A stretch of 64,000 nt of DNA from NCBI RefSeq assembly GCF_034702125.1, contig NC_085869.1:17187044-17251043 (forward strand), in the 5' to 3' direction. Origin of the DNA: Engraulis encrasicolus (taxonomy: Eukaryota; Chordata; Actinopteri; Clupeiformes; Engraulidae). The notes under the pieces are model-generated. The model was not told the origin of the DNA and searched no databases. It was given only the letters and a program-made list of their open reading frames with translations. The translations under genes and the position numbers were made by a program. Shown piece after piece: positions 12,795 to 39,822 of this stretch. The stretch's first letter is position 1. Each line of letters opens with the position of its first letter.

Positions 12795-14664
12795 TAGAGA
12801 CCGACCGATATGGGTTTTTCTATGGCCGATGCCGATATTTAGAGGTCAGAGTCAGCCGATGGCCGATGTGACTGGCCGATTTTTTGGGCCGATTTTTGAG
12901 GCCGATATGCTATCATATTATCCTTAATTGGCATGCTAAAAATATACCGGTATATAAACAATATTCTTTTTCATTTATTTATCCATAACATGTGTATTTT
13001 ATTAATTAAAAGTAACATGTTCTATTTACACACTTAATATTCATAAATATAGGCCTAGTAGAAATATTATGTATTATGTATGTAGTGAGGGCAGAATACA
13101 GGAAAATAAACAAGGGGCCGGGCCGCACATTAGCGGTGACAGCCTATTGTGTGATGACCGGTTCAATGTAACAAATACACAAGGGAGGCAAAAGCTGTCT
13201 GGTGGCCCATGATTTATTTCCAATATTTTCAAGAGGCAATGTAAGAAAAAACACAAATTGCATAAATATTATTGTGTCAGTGTATGAATTATCCACATGT
13301 ACATGGTTAATAATTAAGCTTATTATTAATTGTTATTTATTATTATCTTGTTATTTTATTGTTGCCTACAATCATTCAATGCATGTTTATAAGCTGTTTA
13401 ATTTGTATTTAATTCTTATTATAGCCACCACTACTTGCTGTTCCCCGGCACTTAATGGGTCAATGTGAAACTCGTGCTGATCCAATCAGATCAAGTGCCT
13501 CTATCTCACATTCACGCAGGCAGCGATGTAAACAAAGGCAGCTCTCCTCTCTGTGCCTCCCTCAGTTTAAATGAGCAAGTTCTGTCGTAACCTAGCATGT
13601 TTAGCTAACTTGCTACAGCCTTCAAAGAGGCAATTTTACAGGATGGATTCACAAAGCTATCAAAAAATAATGTCACGTTTGCGAAATGTGCTTACATTAC
13701 AGCATGATACTATTCCAACTGTGGGTTAAAGTCACAAATAAAAGTGCTAAGCAATCGCTAACGCTAACCGCTATTCAGTTTGGAGTGTTTATAAACAGCT
13801 GTTGACTGGTGACTGTTGCCGTAACTGGCTCCTGTTATTTGGTGACGGACGGTGATAACAATGAATGACATAATATGATTACTACCAAAGCGCCGATTAC
13901 ATTTTGTTTTATTAACAAGGTGATAAAATAGTACCCAAACTACCTCGGCCCCGACTGAAACTTGAAAAATATCTTAGCATCATGCTTTAGTTCCCAGCCT
14001 GTCATGAACTCAACAGTGACACATTTTGCAAACTAGTTCATCTACAATATTGGGATTGACATAATCACAGATTCAAGTATATTTTCAAAAGACTCCCAAC
14101 AACTCCAGAAAGTTGCAATGGCGATTTAATAGATAAAATCCATGCGTCTCAATTTCAGGGATAGTCCTTAGGTCAGTAAAAGGCATCGTGGTCACACACC
14201 ACAAGCAGCTTTGATTTCAACTCCGTTGCCGTTGAAAACAAATAGACATGGGGTGAAAGTCAATCACATGTCAGAAATGCATCCTTTTTTGTTAACATTT
14301 CGCTCAGATTTTAACTTACTATTGTATTTTTAGAGCTAAACTTCACACTGGTTACCACCAGTATTGGGGCTCCGAGTAGCTGCCCGCTGATGTGCCTGAT
14401 AGACAGGTGTGCCTGACAGAGAGGTGTGACGTTCACGAACGAGTCGGTTCTTTTGAACGGCTCCCTGAAGTGAACTAGGGTACAGGATCACAGCTGGGGG
14501 TGCCACTCGATTGTTATTTCGTTCGCTTTTCACTAATTTTAAGCACGTGACCTCGACCTTAAAATCGGCGCAACCAAATGAGAAAATCGGCCGATGCCGA
14601 TTAATTACAAAATAGCAAAAATCGGCCGATTTAATCGGCCGGCCGATCGATCGGTCGGTCTCTA
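12795..14664. mobile_element. 1.87-kb non-autonomous hAT element
   Basis: Termini are tagagaccgaccgat and gatcggtcggtctcta, and both flanks carry the exact 8-mer gtatgaag (12787-12794 and 14665-14672). The subterminal regions are packed with GGCCGAT-type words on both sides. The interior is AT-rich with no transposase-length frame. The 8-bp duplication places it with hAT elements; being non-autonomous is inferred from the missing transposase. Confidence 0.92.
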
Positions 14665-17600
14665 GTATGAAGTCAATTTCTGAGTATGACTGTGTTGTCA
14701 TTGGGAATCAGGTCGAATATAGGTCGCTCAGCTAGATATAAGCTTAATATGATTTCCCTAATGTCTTAAGAAAACATATTTGCCCATTGTTAGCTACGGT
14801 GGGTAAGCCAAGCAGCTTAATTGCTTCAAATCTGGGTGCCAATGGCATTATGACCCAGAAGAGGTACTGTGCAAGGTCGTTGTGGTCATGTTAAAATGGG
14901 GACATAGCCATGTGGTTGTTGCGCTGTGCATTGTGTGGCAAGTGTACAATGACGTGAATAATGTCATGGGCACTTGTTTCACACTACAAGGTGCATCTTC
15001 ATGTCGTCTTCTGGTGCCACATTTTGTGCGGCTGCATGACATGTCATGGTATACAAGGAGCAAAATTAAGCTTGTGGTAGAAATCCAATAATGATGTCAC
15101 AACCTCATTTGGTCATTTCTAACGGTAGTGGTATGAACCACAGAGTAATTGGCAACAAAAATGGCAAGGAATTCATCACTAACACCTTGCAAACCTTGCA
15201 AACAAAGTGCTTGCATTCCTCAAGGATAGTCGACCACGTCAAGGCTAAACACCTTTGACAAATGTGTTCTCCTTATGGTCAAGCAGTGATGCTCTTGACT
15301 TGTCACAATGAAAGGCCCATTGGTATTCATCATGACCCATACTTAACATTTGATTATAGCGATTAGCAGCTACCAGAGACTCTGCGAGGCTAAGCACATT
15401 TTACCCTCTCCACCTATTTTCTCCCCCTGCCCTGTAACAGTCCGTATGCAGCTAACAATTTGCCAACACCTCATGAAAGATGATTTCAATTCATGTTCTC
15501 TTAATCCGTAATTATCCAAAATGCAATCTGCCAGCAACTAATTGTAGAAATTTAAGCCATATCTTCATTTGTGATTGTACTGCTGGGTCATTTCATGTGA
15601 ATCAAATCATACACTTGTATTGCTTTCAAGCTGACTAGAATGGTCTGGGTGCCTGTGCCTGCACCAGTTGCATTCGGCACTTAAGTGCTTAACGGAGAAC
15701 CATCCACTTTCATACCGGGCTCTGAAAATTTCCGCATGTGACTGTGTGTTACCTGGATGAACCTGCTGACGTGCACTTGGTCGTTACAGAGAATTATGAA
15801 GTATTTTTCCGTTTGCAACAAGGTGTGAGACCAACACGGTTTTAGTCGGCCTGAATGCGTCATTTGAGGTCCAACCGACCCGGATTTTAATTTAACTTGC
15901 CGTGCCTTTTCAATGGCAAGCTAGAAACCCAGATCTGTATTAGCATGAATCTCCCACAATATTAAACAGAAACAGACTAAGGAAATTGTAGTATAGCTGT
16001 AATAGAGTAGTGTTTGAGTGTTACCCGACCTGACACTCTGCCCAAATTAGCATTAGCATTTTCGGTGGAGTGTCAGGTGTGGTAGGCCTACTCATGTCAG
16101 GTGGGCTAATCTCCTCAAACACTTCTCTATTTCTACTCTTTGCCGCTGAAGTTGTTTTAAATCGTGATCGGACGGGCCCCAAACTGTCTGATTTCACATG
16201 AAATTACCCTGCAGCTACCCCTGAGGGCAAAGGTCACCAAATTTACACTGGGTTTGAAGGTTCGTTGTTTGTCGAGTTTGAATGTGTGAAAGTGTTGCCA
16301 AACCTTGAATTTGATCTTTTTTTATTTTAAGACCTCTCCAGAAACGAAATAATGTTTTATGTGTACACCATTGATTGTGTCTAAGGGGAAACCCTCAAGG
16401 TTTTGGTAGCAAAACTCCAAATATGTTTTGAGAAATAACCTAATTTCCTGTTTGACGACTTTGTTTGGGTTTGCCCCCATTTTCAATTGCTGTTTTACCA
16501 TAGCTGTGTTGATGGACAAGTTTGATTTTTTAATAATTTGTGATTAAATGGAGTGGGTGAACTTGGAATGTGGTTGCTGATCTGAGAGCTTTCGGTTTTT
16601 GCAGTACCTGCCAAGAGACAGTAAATCTAGGACTGCACTATTGGGGGTCAGACACAAGTGACCGTGACAGTGCACCCATATGGGTGTAAGGGTTTTTCTC
16701 CTGTTTTAATCATTTGGATGGGTAAGTCACTGTTTGGACAGGTTAATCACTGCTACTCTGATTGGTAATAGCAATGCACAGCGTGCCGAGGCAGTTTGAA
16801 CGACAACAGTTTCTTCCCACCCTTTTGCTTTCAGCTTTTTGAACTGTGACTTGCCAGACTAAACTCTTTTTATTTTAAAGTCTGGTTTCACAGGCTGGTA
16901 GCCACCCAAAATACTGCAGGGTTTGTAGGGCAGGGGGCACTAACGCTTTTGGCCCTTGCAGCAGGCAGCCCTCCACTTAGTGTCCCTGAGAAATGCTCAA
17001 CACAAAGTGACAAACAAACGTATTGTATTTGGCCTGGTAGTGGTGATGCCCCAAGCCATTCGCCATTGTAGAGTGTAAATTGAGCAGAGGCCTTGAGGAC
17101 CATTCTCGGTTTTACATTGAGGCTGCCTTTGTTTTAGTTGGCAACCATGAGCAGTAAGAGTGAATCCATCCCTAATGTGTGCTTGTCTCGTTGAGAAGAT
17201 AACAGGATGTATCCTCCAGGTGTTGAGCCAGTAGCTAACGAGTGTTTATTTATTTACACTCTTGAAGGATGAGGCACAGAAGAGCCTTCTGAATATCTCT
17301 CCCTCTTGCAACCAGTTCCTCATTTTGTTTTTATACAGGCCTGGGGCTGGTATCTAATATGGGTGTAGTTGCTGGGAAGACGGCTGATTTAATTTAAGGA
17401 TAACAGAAAAGTCTGGAAAAAGTTTAACAAGGACGACTTTCAGATGCTGTTTTGTAATTTCTTTCTACATTTTTTATCCATTGCCCAACTCTGTGGTGGT
17501 AGAAAGGTTTGTAACAAAATCTGGTATCGTCACCTGGTATCGTCAAAGTGTGGTAATGAGTTTATTAGCTATTGGAGGTATTACGAGTTTCTCCCTGACT

Positions 17601-20365
17601 GATAAGATCTGTCTGTATTAGCCTAGTTCATGCTGATCAATTATTGTAAACAGGTCTGTGTGGTCCATCATGCGTTGGGCGATCATCTTGGAACCAGGAA
17701 CTGACCCGATTTGTAATCTTAATTCGGCAAATCCTTCCTCTGGTATTTGTGTTGATTTCCCAATAAGAGGCAGTGTGTTGTTGAAGGCAGTGTAAACGCT
17801 GTGGGATTTGAGTAATTGATGTTGCAGTCAGAGTCCCATCTGATACATGGATTAGCGGCGGGCTAGCCTCCTCCGCTGGGATGCCGTTCCCTGTGGGCCA
17901 CCGGCTAATTATGTTAGCAGTTGTTTGGTTGACGTGGGGAGGGAGGGTGGCAGGCATTGTTATGGTGGCAGCTTTGAGGTTTGGTGCAGTGGCAGCCCAC
18001 CTCTCCCTGTATACTATGCCAATCTCCTGTATTGTAATCAAGCAAGGGAAGCTGCAGCATCACGTGACCATAGGAGACAACGGGGCCACTTTGACACAAC
18101 CAATTAAGTGTGGACTGTGGAGTCAACCAGTGCATGAGAGACGATCTAGTTTGTGAAATACACTTTCATTAAAGTATAGGATTAAACTCCACCACAAAGG
18201 TGTTTTCCATTTTGATATGGTTGTGATGCTTTGAAATGGTGCTGTTGCTGCACAACAAAAATGTGATGAGCACTGTTCACTATATATGGTAAATGCCCTC
18301 TTTGTCTGTGTTGTGTGTTGTTTTTTGGCAAAGGACACGATGGTGACGCATGCAATATGAGACCTGCTTTTGTCATTGAAGTATTGTTTTGTCAAGTAGG
18401 CCATGTCTGAAAAAGGAAATTAATAACAGTGAAAAATATCTTATTTGCATGCCTTTTCCATCGAGGGAAAATTGTGCATTTTTCAACATGAAACTATGTG
18501 TTTAGTATTTTCCACAGACTTTTCGCTAGTCAAGGTGGTGGAGGTTAGCCAGTGTTAAAGACACAGGGCTGTCTTTGGAAAGACTATGCTGTGCAGTTTC
18601 ATCTGAAATAAGATATTGAAACTATTGACCGTGGTGAAGCAATATTGGAAATTACATTGAGAGCACAAAATCTTAATAGTCAAGGTGACTTGGTCAAGGT
18701 GGGAGGCATTTGTTGTCAAGGGTTCCTTAGAAACCCTGATTATCCCCCAAGGCCACTAACACACATTGTGCACTACTAAATGTGTCATCTTAAAAATATC
18801 AGCAGAAGATATAGCAGAACATGGAATCTTACTAAGAGAATAATCATATGCTCAATACTAGTAAGTGTTGAGGACATGAAAGCCATAACTAGTCATTACG
18901 TTCACAACATGGAAATGAATTATTTGGCAAAGGCTAAGTAGAGCCTGCAGGGCCAATACGTTTTGTGCTGTGGAAAAAAAAGTGCAATGAAAGTGCAATG
19001 TCTCTGATCAGCAGCCGTCTTCTTGCCCCAGGAGTCATCCTCACAGAAATGTAATGGCTGGTGCCTGCCTTGTGCTTAAGCCCTGGAGAATGTCCGGTAT
19101 TCTGCAATAAAGTGCAAGTCCGTCTGAAAGAATATCCCAAGGTTCAGGATGAATTATTCATATGGCAGGGCATGTTGAAGTGTGCTGGCGCGCTGCCCAG
19201 TTGTAATTGGGACAGCGTAGCTTAGCTTCTTGTCTGTTTTGTGGGTTTTCCTGGTTGCTACGCTACTGCATGGGAACTCTGGTGTGACTTGTGAAAGTAT
19301 GTGGTATGAAACTTGAGGTGTGCCTGCCTGCTGTTGCTGTAGCTATGAACCCTGGCTGCCAGTCGTGTCAGGAAGTGCTTAGATGACTAGTGTGTACGTA
19401 TCTTGCACTGAAAAGCTTCATGTCAGTTGTACAGAAAGCTCAGGTCTTAAAATAGCTTTTGCTTTTCAAGTAGATAAAATGGCTTTTAAAATAGATTTTT
19501 GAAGATTTTACAGAAATGTATCATTGTGGAATTAGGTTAGGACTGTTTTGCTTTGAATGGTAAAAAGCAAAACAAAACCCCTAAGACTTAAATTACTGTT
19601 GTGTAATTGAATTGTTTTGAAGGTGACTGTCATTATTATGTAGTGTCTTTATGTCCTATAGTCATGTCTGAAACTGAATCATGTAAATTGTAACCTGGAA
19701 GTGTATTAAAAATGTCAAGAATGTCTCTCGGAGCAATGGCACAAAATTACAGATACTGGTCACTCTGAAATTGTAGAAGTGTATTAAAATGTCAAGAATG
19801 TGTCTGTTTGAGCAATGCTACAAAATTGCAGATGCTATTGTGGTTTAACCCATTTTGTCCTAAGCCCTTTTTGGGAAAGGATGCCCTCTGCCTATAAAGT
19901 CCTAAATTTATCAGTCTCCGAAGCACATACAAACATGAAATAAGTTGCATTGAAAGCTAGGACCCTCATTTTGCATTAGAACGTGTTCATTCAGCTCTAA
20001 CATACCCACACTTTTCATAAGAATCCCTCAAAGCTCAAGAGCCTGAATGCAGTGTATATGTGTCTCCTAAAATGGGTTAAACTGAATTCCCTAGTATGGT
20101 TTTAAGCGTACACAATCTTTGGATAGTGCTTTAGCCATGTTTCTTGTGTTGCGTCATCCCAGCCCCCAATTTTTCTTTTGATCCTTGGGCCCGACAGCAT
20201 TAGAACAGGGTAGTATATGGTCTGGACTCTCATTACTGTTAGTAATTATTTGAACATTAGTCTGTATTTTATCCACATTTCCGCACACTTTTTTTACCAT
20301 GTTTTTGAAAATATATGGGATCATATGTCGGTGTGTCGAGTTTGCAGTTTGATCTCACCAGTTCA

Positions 20366-20520
20366 CAGGGCCGGATTATCCATAAGGGCCAGGGGCACAG
20401 TGCCAGGGGCACCAACCAATTACAGCAAGTCAAACTTTAGAAATATTGTTCATAAAGGGGGGGGGGGGGTCCTGTGTGGTGTAGTGCCCAGGGGCACCAC
20501 AGTGTCTTAATACGCTCCTG
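20366..20520. mobile_element. Short hAT MITE with exact 8-bp duplication
   Basis: A 155-bp element with ends cagggccggattat and aatacgctcctg, flanked by exact copies of ccagttca (20358-20365 and 20521-20528). It contains a ten-base G run and repeated 'ggggcacca' words. Non-coding. Confidence 0.88.
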
Positions 20521-20790
20521 CCAGTTCATGATTGTTGACATTGACAGCTTGAGTCACAATATAATGTGTGCGTACCACTGCCAATAGAAGATGTGTCCTT
20601 GGCCTATTGTTTGTTGTCATTCTTCTTCTTGTAATGTTGTCTAGATTTATCACTGACCTTGGATACACACACAGCGGTAGAGCAGTGTGAACAATGTAGT
20701 GGCACAGTTACAGTAGTGAAAAGCAAAGGGGCTGACCACCTTATAAGACTTTGCCTTCCCTCCTCAACCCTGAAGGGGATCAGTCACTAG

Positions 20791-21186
20791 TAGGTGTGTA
20801 ACCGTATAGAAAAACGGTTTGGTACGTACCTCGGTTTTGGGGTCACGGTTCGGTACAGTATATATAAATGGAAAATGCCTTCAAACTGCTACTTTGGGTG
20901 GGAGATTTCATCAGTGTAAGAAATGGCACTTTTCTCAAGGTCTCACAAAGAACAAGCCTCTACACCTGTTTTTCCTTGCATTATCTCTCCCAGCGTTCTG
21001 CATGAGCCACTGCATGTAGTGGCAGCATAATGTATAAAAATGAACAGAGCTGCCTGTCAGTCTACCTTTCGGTGCAGCACTGTTCGGTTCGGTACAGGTC
21101 TGTTCGGTTCGGTACAGGTCTGTTCGGTTCGGTACAGCACTGTTCGGTTCGGTACAAATACAATACATTGTACCTTTACAGGCCTA
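20791..21186. mobile_element. hAT-like MITE with CGGTTCGGTAC repeats
   Basis: Ends are taggtgtgtaacc and tttacaggccta. Inside are repeated words such as gttcggttcggtaca, four of them in tandem near 21082-21159. Flanks gtcactag (20783-20790) and gtaacaag (21187-21194) match at 6 of 8. It is a relative of the element at 43196-43636, sharing 'gggtcacggttcggtaca' and 'cctctacacctgttttt'. Confidence 0.82.
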
Positions 21187-21405
21187 GTAACAAGTGAAGA
21201 ATTCCCATGAAATCCCCATGCTTGACACCGAGTTAGCCCAGTTATGACTCCTCATAAAACTAAGTAGGCCTACTAAAAGCACACTGATTAGTTAAAGAGC
21301 AATTAAGTCATTTTTGTGATGTGATCAATGGTGTATCGAGTGTTTTAATGCCGTCTCTTTGCTCTTCTCTCTTCCAGAGTGGGGCCTGCCTGGAGGTTGC
21401 TGAAG

Positions 21406-35502
<14,097 letters not shown>

Positions 35503-37218
35503 ATGCACAAGGAGGAACAAGACGGATACTCAACATCTGTGCCACATGCAGACAAGATGGATGCTGAACATCTGTGCCCCGGCACACCTCTCTGAACTGG
35601 AGATGATCAGGGGCATCAGCAACCATCTGCTCTCTACTCGAACGGCTGATTGAAGGGTCTGGCACGCGGGGCAGGGAACTAAAGCGGGTGGCTGTGCCAG
35701 AGTTGGGAAGACACTTTTTAAAGAAAGCATGAAAGAGAGACAGAAATTTGAAACGGGCAAACAAAAACAAAAAAACAAGAATTAAAAGATTTGGCTGTCC
35801 TGCCTCTGAAGACATGACAGCAGCAGGTGGTGTCATCCCCACAGCCCTCTGCCTCAAACATGACCCAGGTCCACTGAGGAAACAACGGGTGTCTCTGACT
35901 GGAGGGGTGTGTGTCGCGGGAGAGCGCTAGTCACACGGCTGCATTAGATCACCTTGTCTGTGGCCGGGGAAAAAAAGAGAGAAAAAGAAAATGCTGCCGA
36001 TCTGGGCTGAGAACACAGAGTCTGCTGTCAAGACGGATCACCAAGGGGATTGGAGCCGAGAGCGATGAGCTGGGGCTGGCCATGGCTTTTAAGGCGCTGC
36101 TGCTGCAGCTGCGGAGATGGCTAAGATGTGGAAGGAGATCTTTGGCACTGTGGGATGGGATGGATGTCTGGGTGTGTGCGTGTGCACTATATTCTGACCA
36201 TTTCCAAAAGGGTGGAGTAGGAGTGACGTCAGCATTGGCCTTCACACACTGTTTTCCTTTCTTACTTTTCAAAAAGTCCTTGAGCTGAGGGGGTTTGGAA
36301 ATCAGGGAGGGGGAGGGAGAGAGAGAAATCTCAAGGCTCAGAATGTGCTGTATTCAGTATAACAGTGTCTTTTTGAATTGAAATTGAAACTGCTGACGCA
36401 AAAGGTTTTTTATATTATAAAGATGTTTTATTCCCCGTGGAGGATAATGAGACGGCTGTGGGCTTCAGAGGATAGCTCATAGAGGATATAGGGGGGTTCC
36501 ATACGTGTATGTTATTCCCACTGGATGTAAATGTAATGAATGTAAACCTATGTAAAGACAGAAGACTACACAGATTTATATACTGTGTATATATGCCTAA
36601 TGTACAGGTCAATCAAATGACATGGTTCAGAAACCGCTTCGATACTTTTCTTTGGAATCTAAGTACTGTTCCACCTGAAGCATGTTAAACATGCCATTCC
36701 ATTTAGGTTCATTCTCAGCCAATGACTCACCTCTTACTGTATCATTGCTCTCAGTACATTCTCATGACGTACGTCACCCCACGTTGGGATTCTAGACAGT
36801 CAGACCTGAGGTATCTGATGGTGTGTGTGTGACTTGGCTCGGGAGATTCACATGTGACTGATGTAACGCCCCAGTTTCATTGAAAACCCAATAGGAGCTG
36901 GGGAGACCTCTATCTCCTCCGGTGTCCGTTTTAGATTCCCCTACCCCCACCCCTCCTCTTGACTAACTTGCCATGGGCAGGATTTTGCAGTCTACTAAAC
37001 AATGACCAATGTCTCACAGAGCTCTGTCCTCTTTTTATTTTCAAAACCAGACAACCTGGGAATGTCTTGGATGAGTTGGAACAGTGTCGCTACTTGTCGC
37101 CTTGTCTGGGCGTTGTGGAGCGACAGCCAGATGAAAAGACTGATGATGGCGTTGAGCTCTGATCTCTGCCCCTCCCATGTCCCACATCTCTCAATGGTCT
37201 TACAAGCACTGGCCATAG

Positions 37219-37510
37219 GAGGATGCTAACATGCGGACTCCCGTCTTCTGTCTGTGCTTGTGGCCTCACGTTTCGCTGCCGCCCCCGCCTCCGTGGAGAA
37301 AACAAAGTTTCCTTGCTATCAGCCTAGCCACAACAACTTTGTGGAGACTCAATGAGACTATCTTCATTCACCATCCCGATTGCAAATGAGGAAATGACAT
37401 TAGAATTGAGGTTTTGCGAGATATTAAAATAAGATTCTGTTGTCGGTGACATCATCACAAGGCCACAAGGAGGCAAGGGAGGACGGGAGTCTGCATATTG
37501 GAATCCACCC
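37219..37510 (+). mobile_element. Fold-back MITE, family A copy 3
   Basis: Left part catgcggactcccgtcttct and right part ggacgggagtctgcatattg pair with each other. The core shares 'accatcccgattgcaaatga' with the other copies. It lies in the predicted tbl1x 3' UTR. Confidence 0.8.
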
Positions 37511-38198
37511 CATGTTGGACTTGCGGCCTCTGACCAGTTATGCGAAACAAATGCCTGCTGTAGATGGGCTGGGATGGCCTTATTGATGTGGATGCTACAG
37601 GGGAGGAGGATGCTCCCAGAGACTGAATAGATCGAAATGAAGCCACCAGCCCTAGTCAGAACTGACCATGCAGAAATGCGTACATCGAGGAGTCTAGCTT
37701 TATTTTTTTTCTACTGTACTTTTTTTTATTTTATTTTTTAAACTGGGGATGTGTGGACCTTAATTTAGGAAGCCACATGCCCCACAAAAATAGTCTTGTT
37801 TGGGGTAGGGGCCCATCTTTTTTATTAACTAGTGCATCAAGGTTATTTTGAAGAAATGTTAAGTGCACTTTTTTTTCGGACAGAAGGGTCAGCCTTTGTT
37901 TTCATGTTTCCACCAAAAAAAAGGAAAACCACTGTCTATGACATTTTTAAGATGGAAAAATACCAGCATTCATTGATGGTTCACAGTTTTCTGATTTTGT
38001 TCTTTACAAAGAGCTGTTATTGTCTGTGTCAGACTGAGAATGGACTTGTTGGTTGCCAGCTGGGCATGTGAAGAGATCATGGGGTTTACTCCACAGCGTT
38101 GGTTTAGCCAATCATCATCCATGTGGGGCACGTTATATCAGAGCATGTGATAAACCTCTTGGTAGAAGAGCTCTTCGGCTTGCTTGGAGCATGAACAA

Positions 38199-38367
38199 GG
38201 GCCTATATTACAAAGCTGGTTTAGGAGTAAACCAAAGAGGTAAACCATCTAATAGAAGAGCCTGGACTCCGAGTTCTTCAGGAAATGAGGACTCCAGGCT
38301 CTCCTATTAGATGATTTACCTCTTAACTTAACCTGGTTTACTCCTGAACCTACTTTGTATAGGCCCC
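38199..38367. mobile_element. Palindromic MITE, family B copy 3
   Basis: Left end gggcctatattacaaagctg, right end tactttgtataggccccc. The inner halves (gaggtaaaccatctaatag and ctattagatgatttacctc) are nearly exact complements, so it folds into a hairpin. It lies in the predicted tbl1x 3' UTR. Confidence 0.85.
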
Positions 38368-38519
38368 CTATTCTGTTAGGAGGTAAACTTACTGTACGCT
38401 GAGTTAACTTCAATCACTAAACCACATGCTTGGCATGCTGGGAAATGCCCGTCAGGTGCTAAGCAAGAGCTGTGAAGGCTATTCCTCACCCCAGTCTATG
38501 AGTGTGGCATCTGTTTCTG

Positions 38520-38543
38520 AGATGATGATGATGATGATGATGA
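38520..38543. repeat. (GAT)n microsatellite
   Basis: Seven or eight ATG/GAT units, shortly before the first poly(A) signal of tbl1x. Confidence 0.9.
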
Positions 38544-38562
38544 AGTCACATTCAGTGTCTCA

Positions 38563-38568
38563 AATAAA
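38563..38568 (+). terminator. tbl1x: Poly(A) signal AATAAA for tbl1x
   Basis: A canonical AATAAA followed within 40 nt by a GT/T-rich stretch (tggtgtctgtcttatg). Two more AATAAA hexamers follow at 38684-38689 and 38745-38750, so alternative ends are possible. Confidence 0.55.
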
Positions 38569-39183
38569 TCACTCTATTTTGATATTGCAGAACATGGTGT
38601 CTGTCTTATGTTTTTTTAATGGTCTTGTCAGACCAACTGCAATTTATTTGAGGTCCTTCATGTATCCCACTTGGCCAATTTGAAATAAAATCAAGTGTAG
38701 CATGAAGTAGAAGAATATTTACAAACTTTGAAATGACTATCTTTAATAAAGCATGTACAAAACAACATTCACAATATAAAAGGGTTGTTGGGTAACATCT
38801 GTCAAATTAGCTGCCCTAACAGGGGTTTAACAATTCTACTGCCACCTTTTATTACACATTGATGGGTTAAATTTGCCCATATATCCTCTTACTGTATATG
38901 AGCAGTCATGTAATGGAAGAAATTGTATGCAGTCCCATGAGGTTACGCATAAGTTAAGGTCTCGTAACACATCAGATCATACAGCACTCCTGTTTTGGGA
39001 CTGTGGTAATCCTCAAAATCCTCTGCCAGAAATTCAAAAGATGGAAGTGGTATGCACTTCACAAAAACAGCATTAGTCCTTTAGGTACTTTAGGAGGAGT
39101 TAAAATATGCAGCCGCTAAGGACAAAGTCATGCATATCGAAAGACCATACAGACTGGTATGAGGTTCTTGTTCTGAGCCCCAT

Positions 39184-39356
39184 CTAGTAGTGCAGACAAG
39201 GAGGAGTCAACTGAGCATCTTCAGGTGTGGCGATTTTACTGTGACAACGTTGAAACATTAGTCGTGGCAGTGGCAGCGGCACTTGCCCAATAAAACAGTA
39301 AAGTCTCCACATCTGAAGATGCTCCGTTGACTCTCATCCTTGTCTGCAGCTACTAG
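39184..39356. repeat. Inverted repeat between tbl1x and gpr143
   Basis: Left arm ctagtagtgcagacaaggag ... catcttcaggtgtgg; right arm ccacatctgaagatg ... ccttgtctgcagctactag. The arms are about 60 bp with a few mismatches, separated by about 50 bp. It is likely a fold-back element. Confidence 0.8.
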
Positions 39357-39816
39357 TCCTTTCCCAGTGACGCACCAGATTGTGAAGTACAGGAGCGCGG
39401 TAGGAGGATATCTCTCTTTTCCACATCTAGTGGTGCTTTGCCGGACTGTCCAGAGACTCGCCATCAGCGTCTACATCCTCATAGCCTTGCAGCTCACTGG
39501 AAATGTGGATTTCAATAGTACTAGACTCTGAACCTAGCAAGACAAAATAGGGCAAATAACCATGTTAATTATGGTATGTTCCCTCAGATAAACATGCGAT
39601 ACAGTTTTTGACAGCTGTGCAAGACATGCCATTATATTTCAATGAATTCTGGTAGCTTGGTGGGCAATAGTGACCCCTACCAGCAAGCATAAACAGTGCT
39701 TTATAACTGATGGTATAGTAACAGTAAGCTTTACAAATAACAATACAATTTAGAGAGTGGAGTGAAAAAGGAAAGTGAATTAACTTAAAGGAAACTACAC
39801 AAATTGGGAGGATATG

Positions 39817-39822
39817 TTTATT
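39817..39822 (-). terminator. gpr143: Candidate poly(A) signal for gpr143
   Basis: TTTATT on the + strand is AATAAA on the gene strand, about 1 kb past the gpr143 stop codon. It is the first canonical hexamer I found downstream of the stop on that strand. Confidence 0.35.

Larger units (their letters stand above)
4184..21377 (+). other. tbl1x: tbl1x intron 1 (17.2 kb)
   Basis: The intron runs from gtaagaa at 4184 to cttccag at 21377. I found no supported coding exon inside it. It holds a dense set of transposons, annotated separately at 6320, 6676, 8714, 9419, 9728, 10181, 12795, 20366 and 20791. The stretch 14673-20365 is mostly unannotated AT-rich DNA, with an imperfect inverted repeat near 16011-16130 whose arms share the words for 'gtgtttgag' and 'gacactc'. 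Unmarked enhancers or alternative first exons could be present but cannot be told apart by eye. Confidence 0.6.
35503..38590 (+). other. tbl1x: tbl1x 3' UTR
   Basis: About 3.1 kb from the stop codon to the first credible poly(A) signal. It includes family A and B MITE copies at 37219-37510 and 38199-38367 and a (GAT)n tract at 38520-38543. The length is plausible for this family but is inferred from signals only. An earlier end cannot be excluded. Confidence 0.6.

Noticed and set aside
14336..14701. A 121-codon open frame on the - strand
   Set aside because: It lies mostly in the right end of the hAT element at 12795-14664 and does not resemble a transposase.
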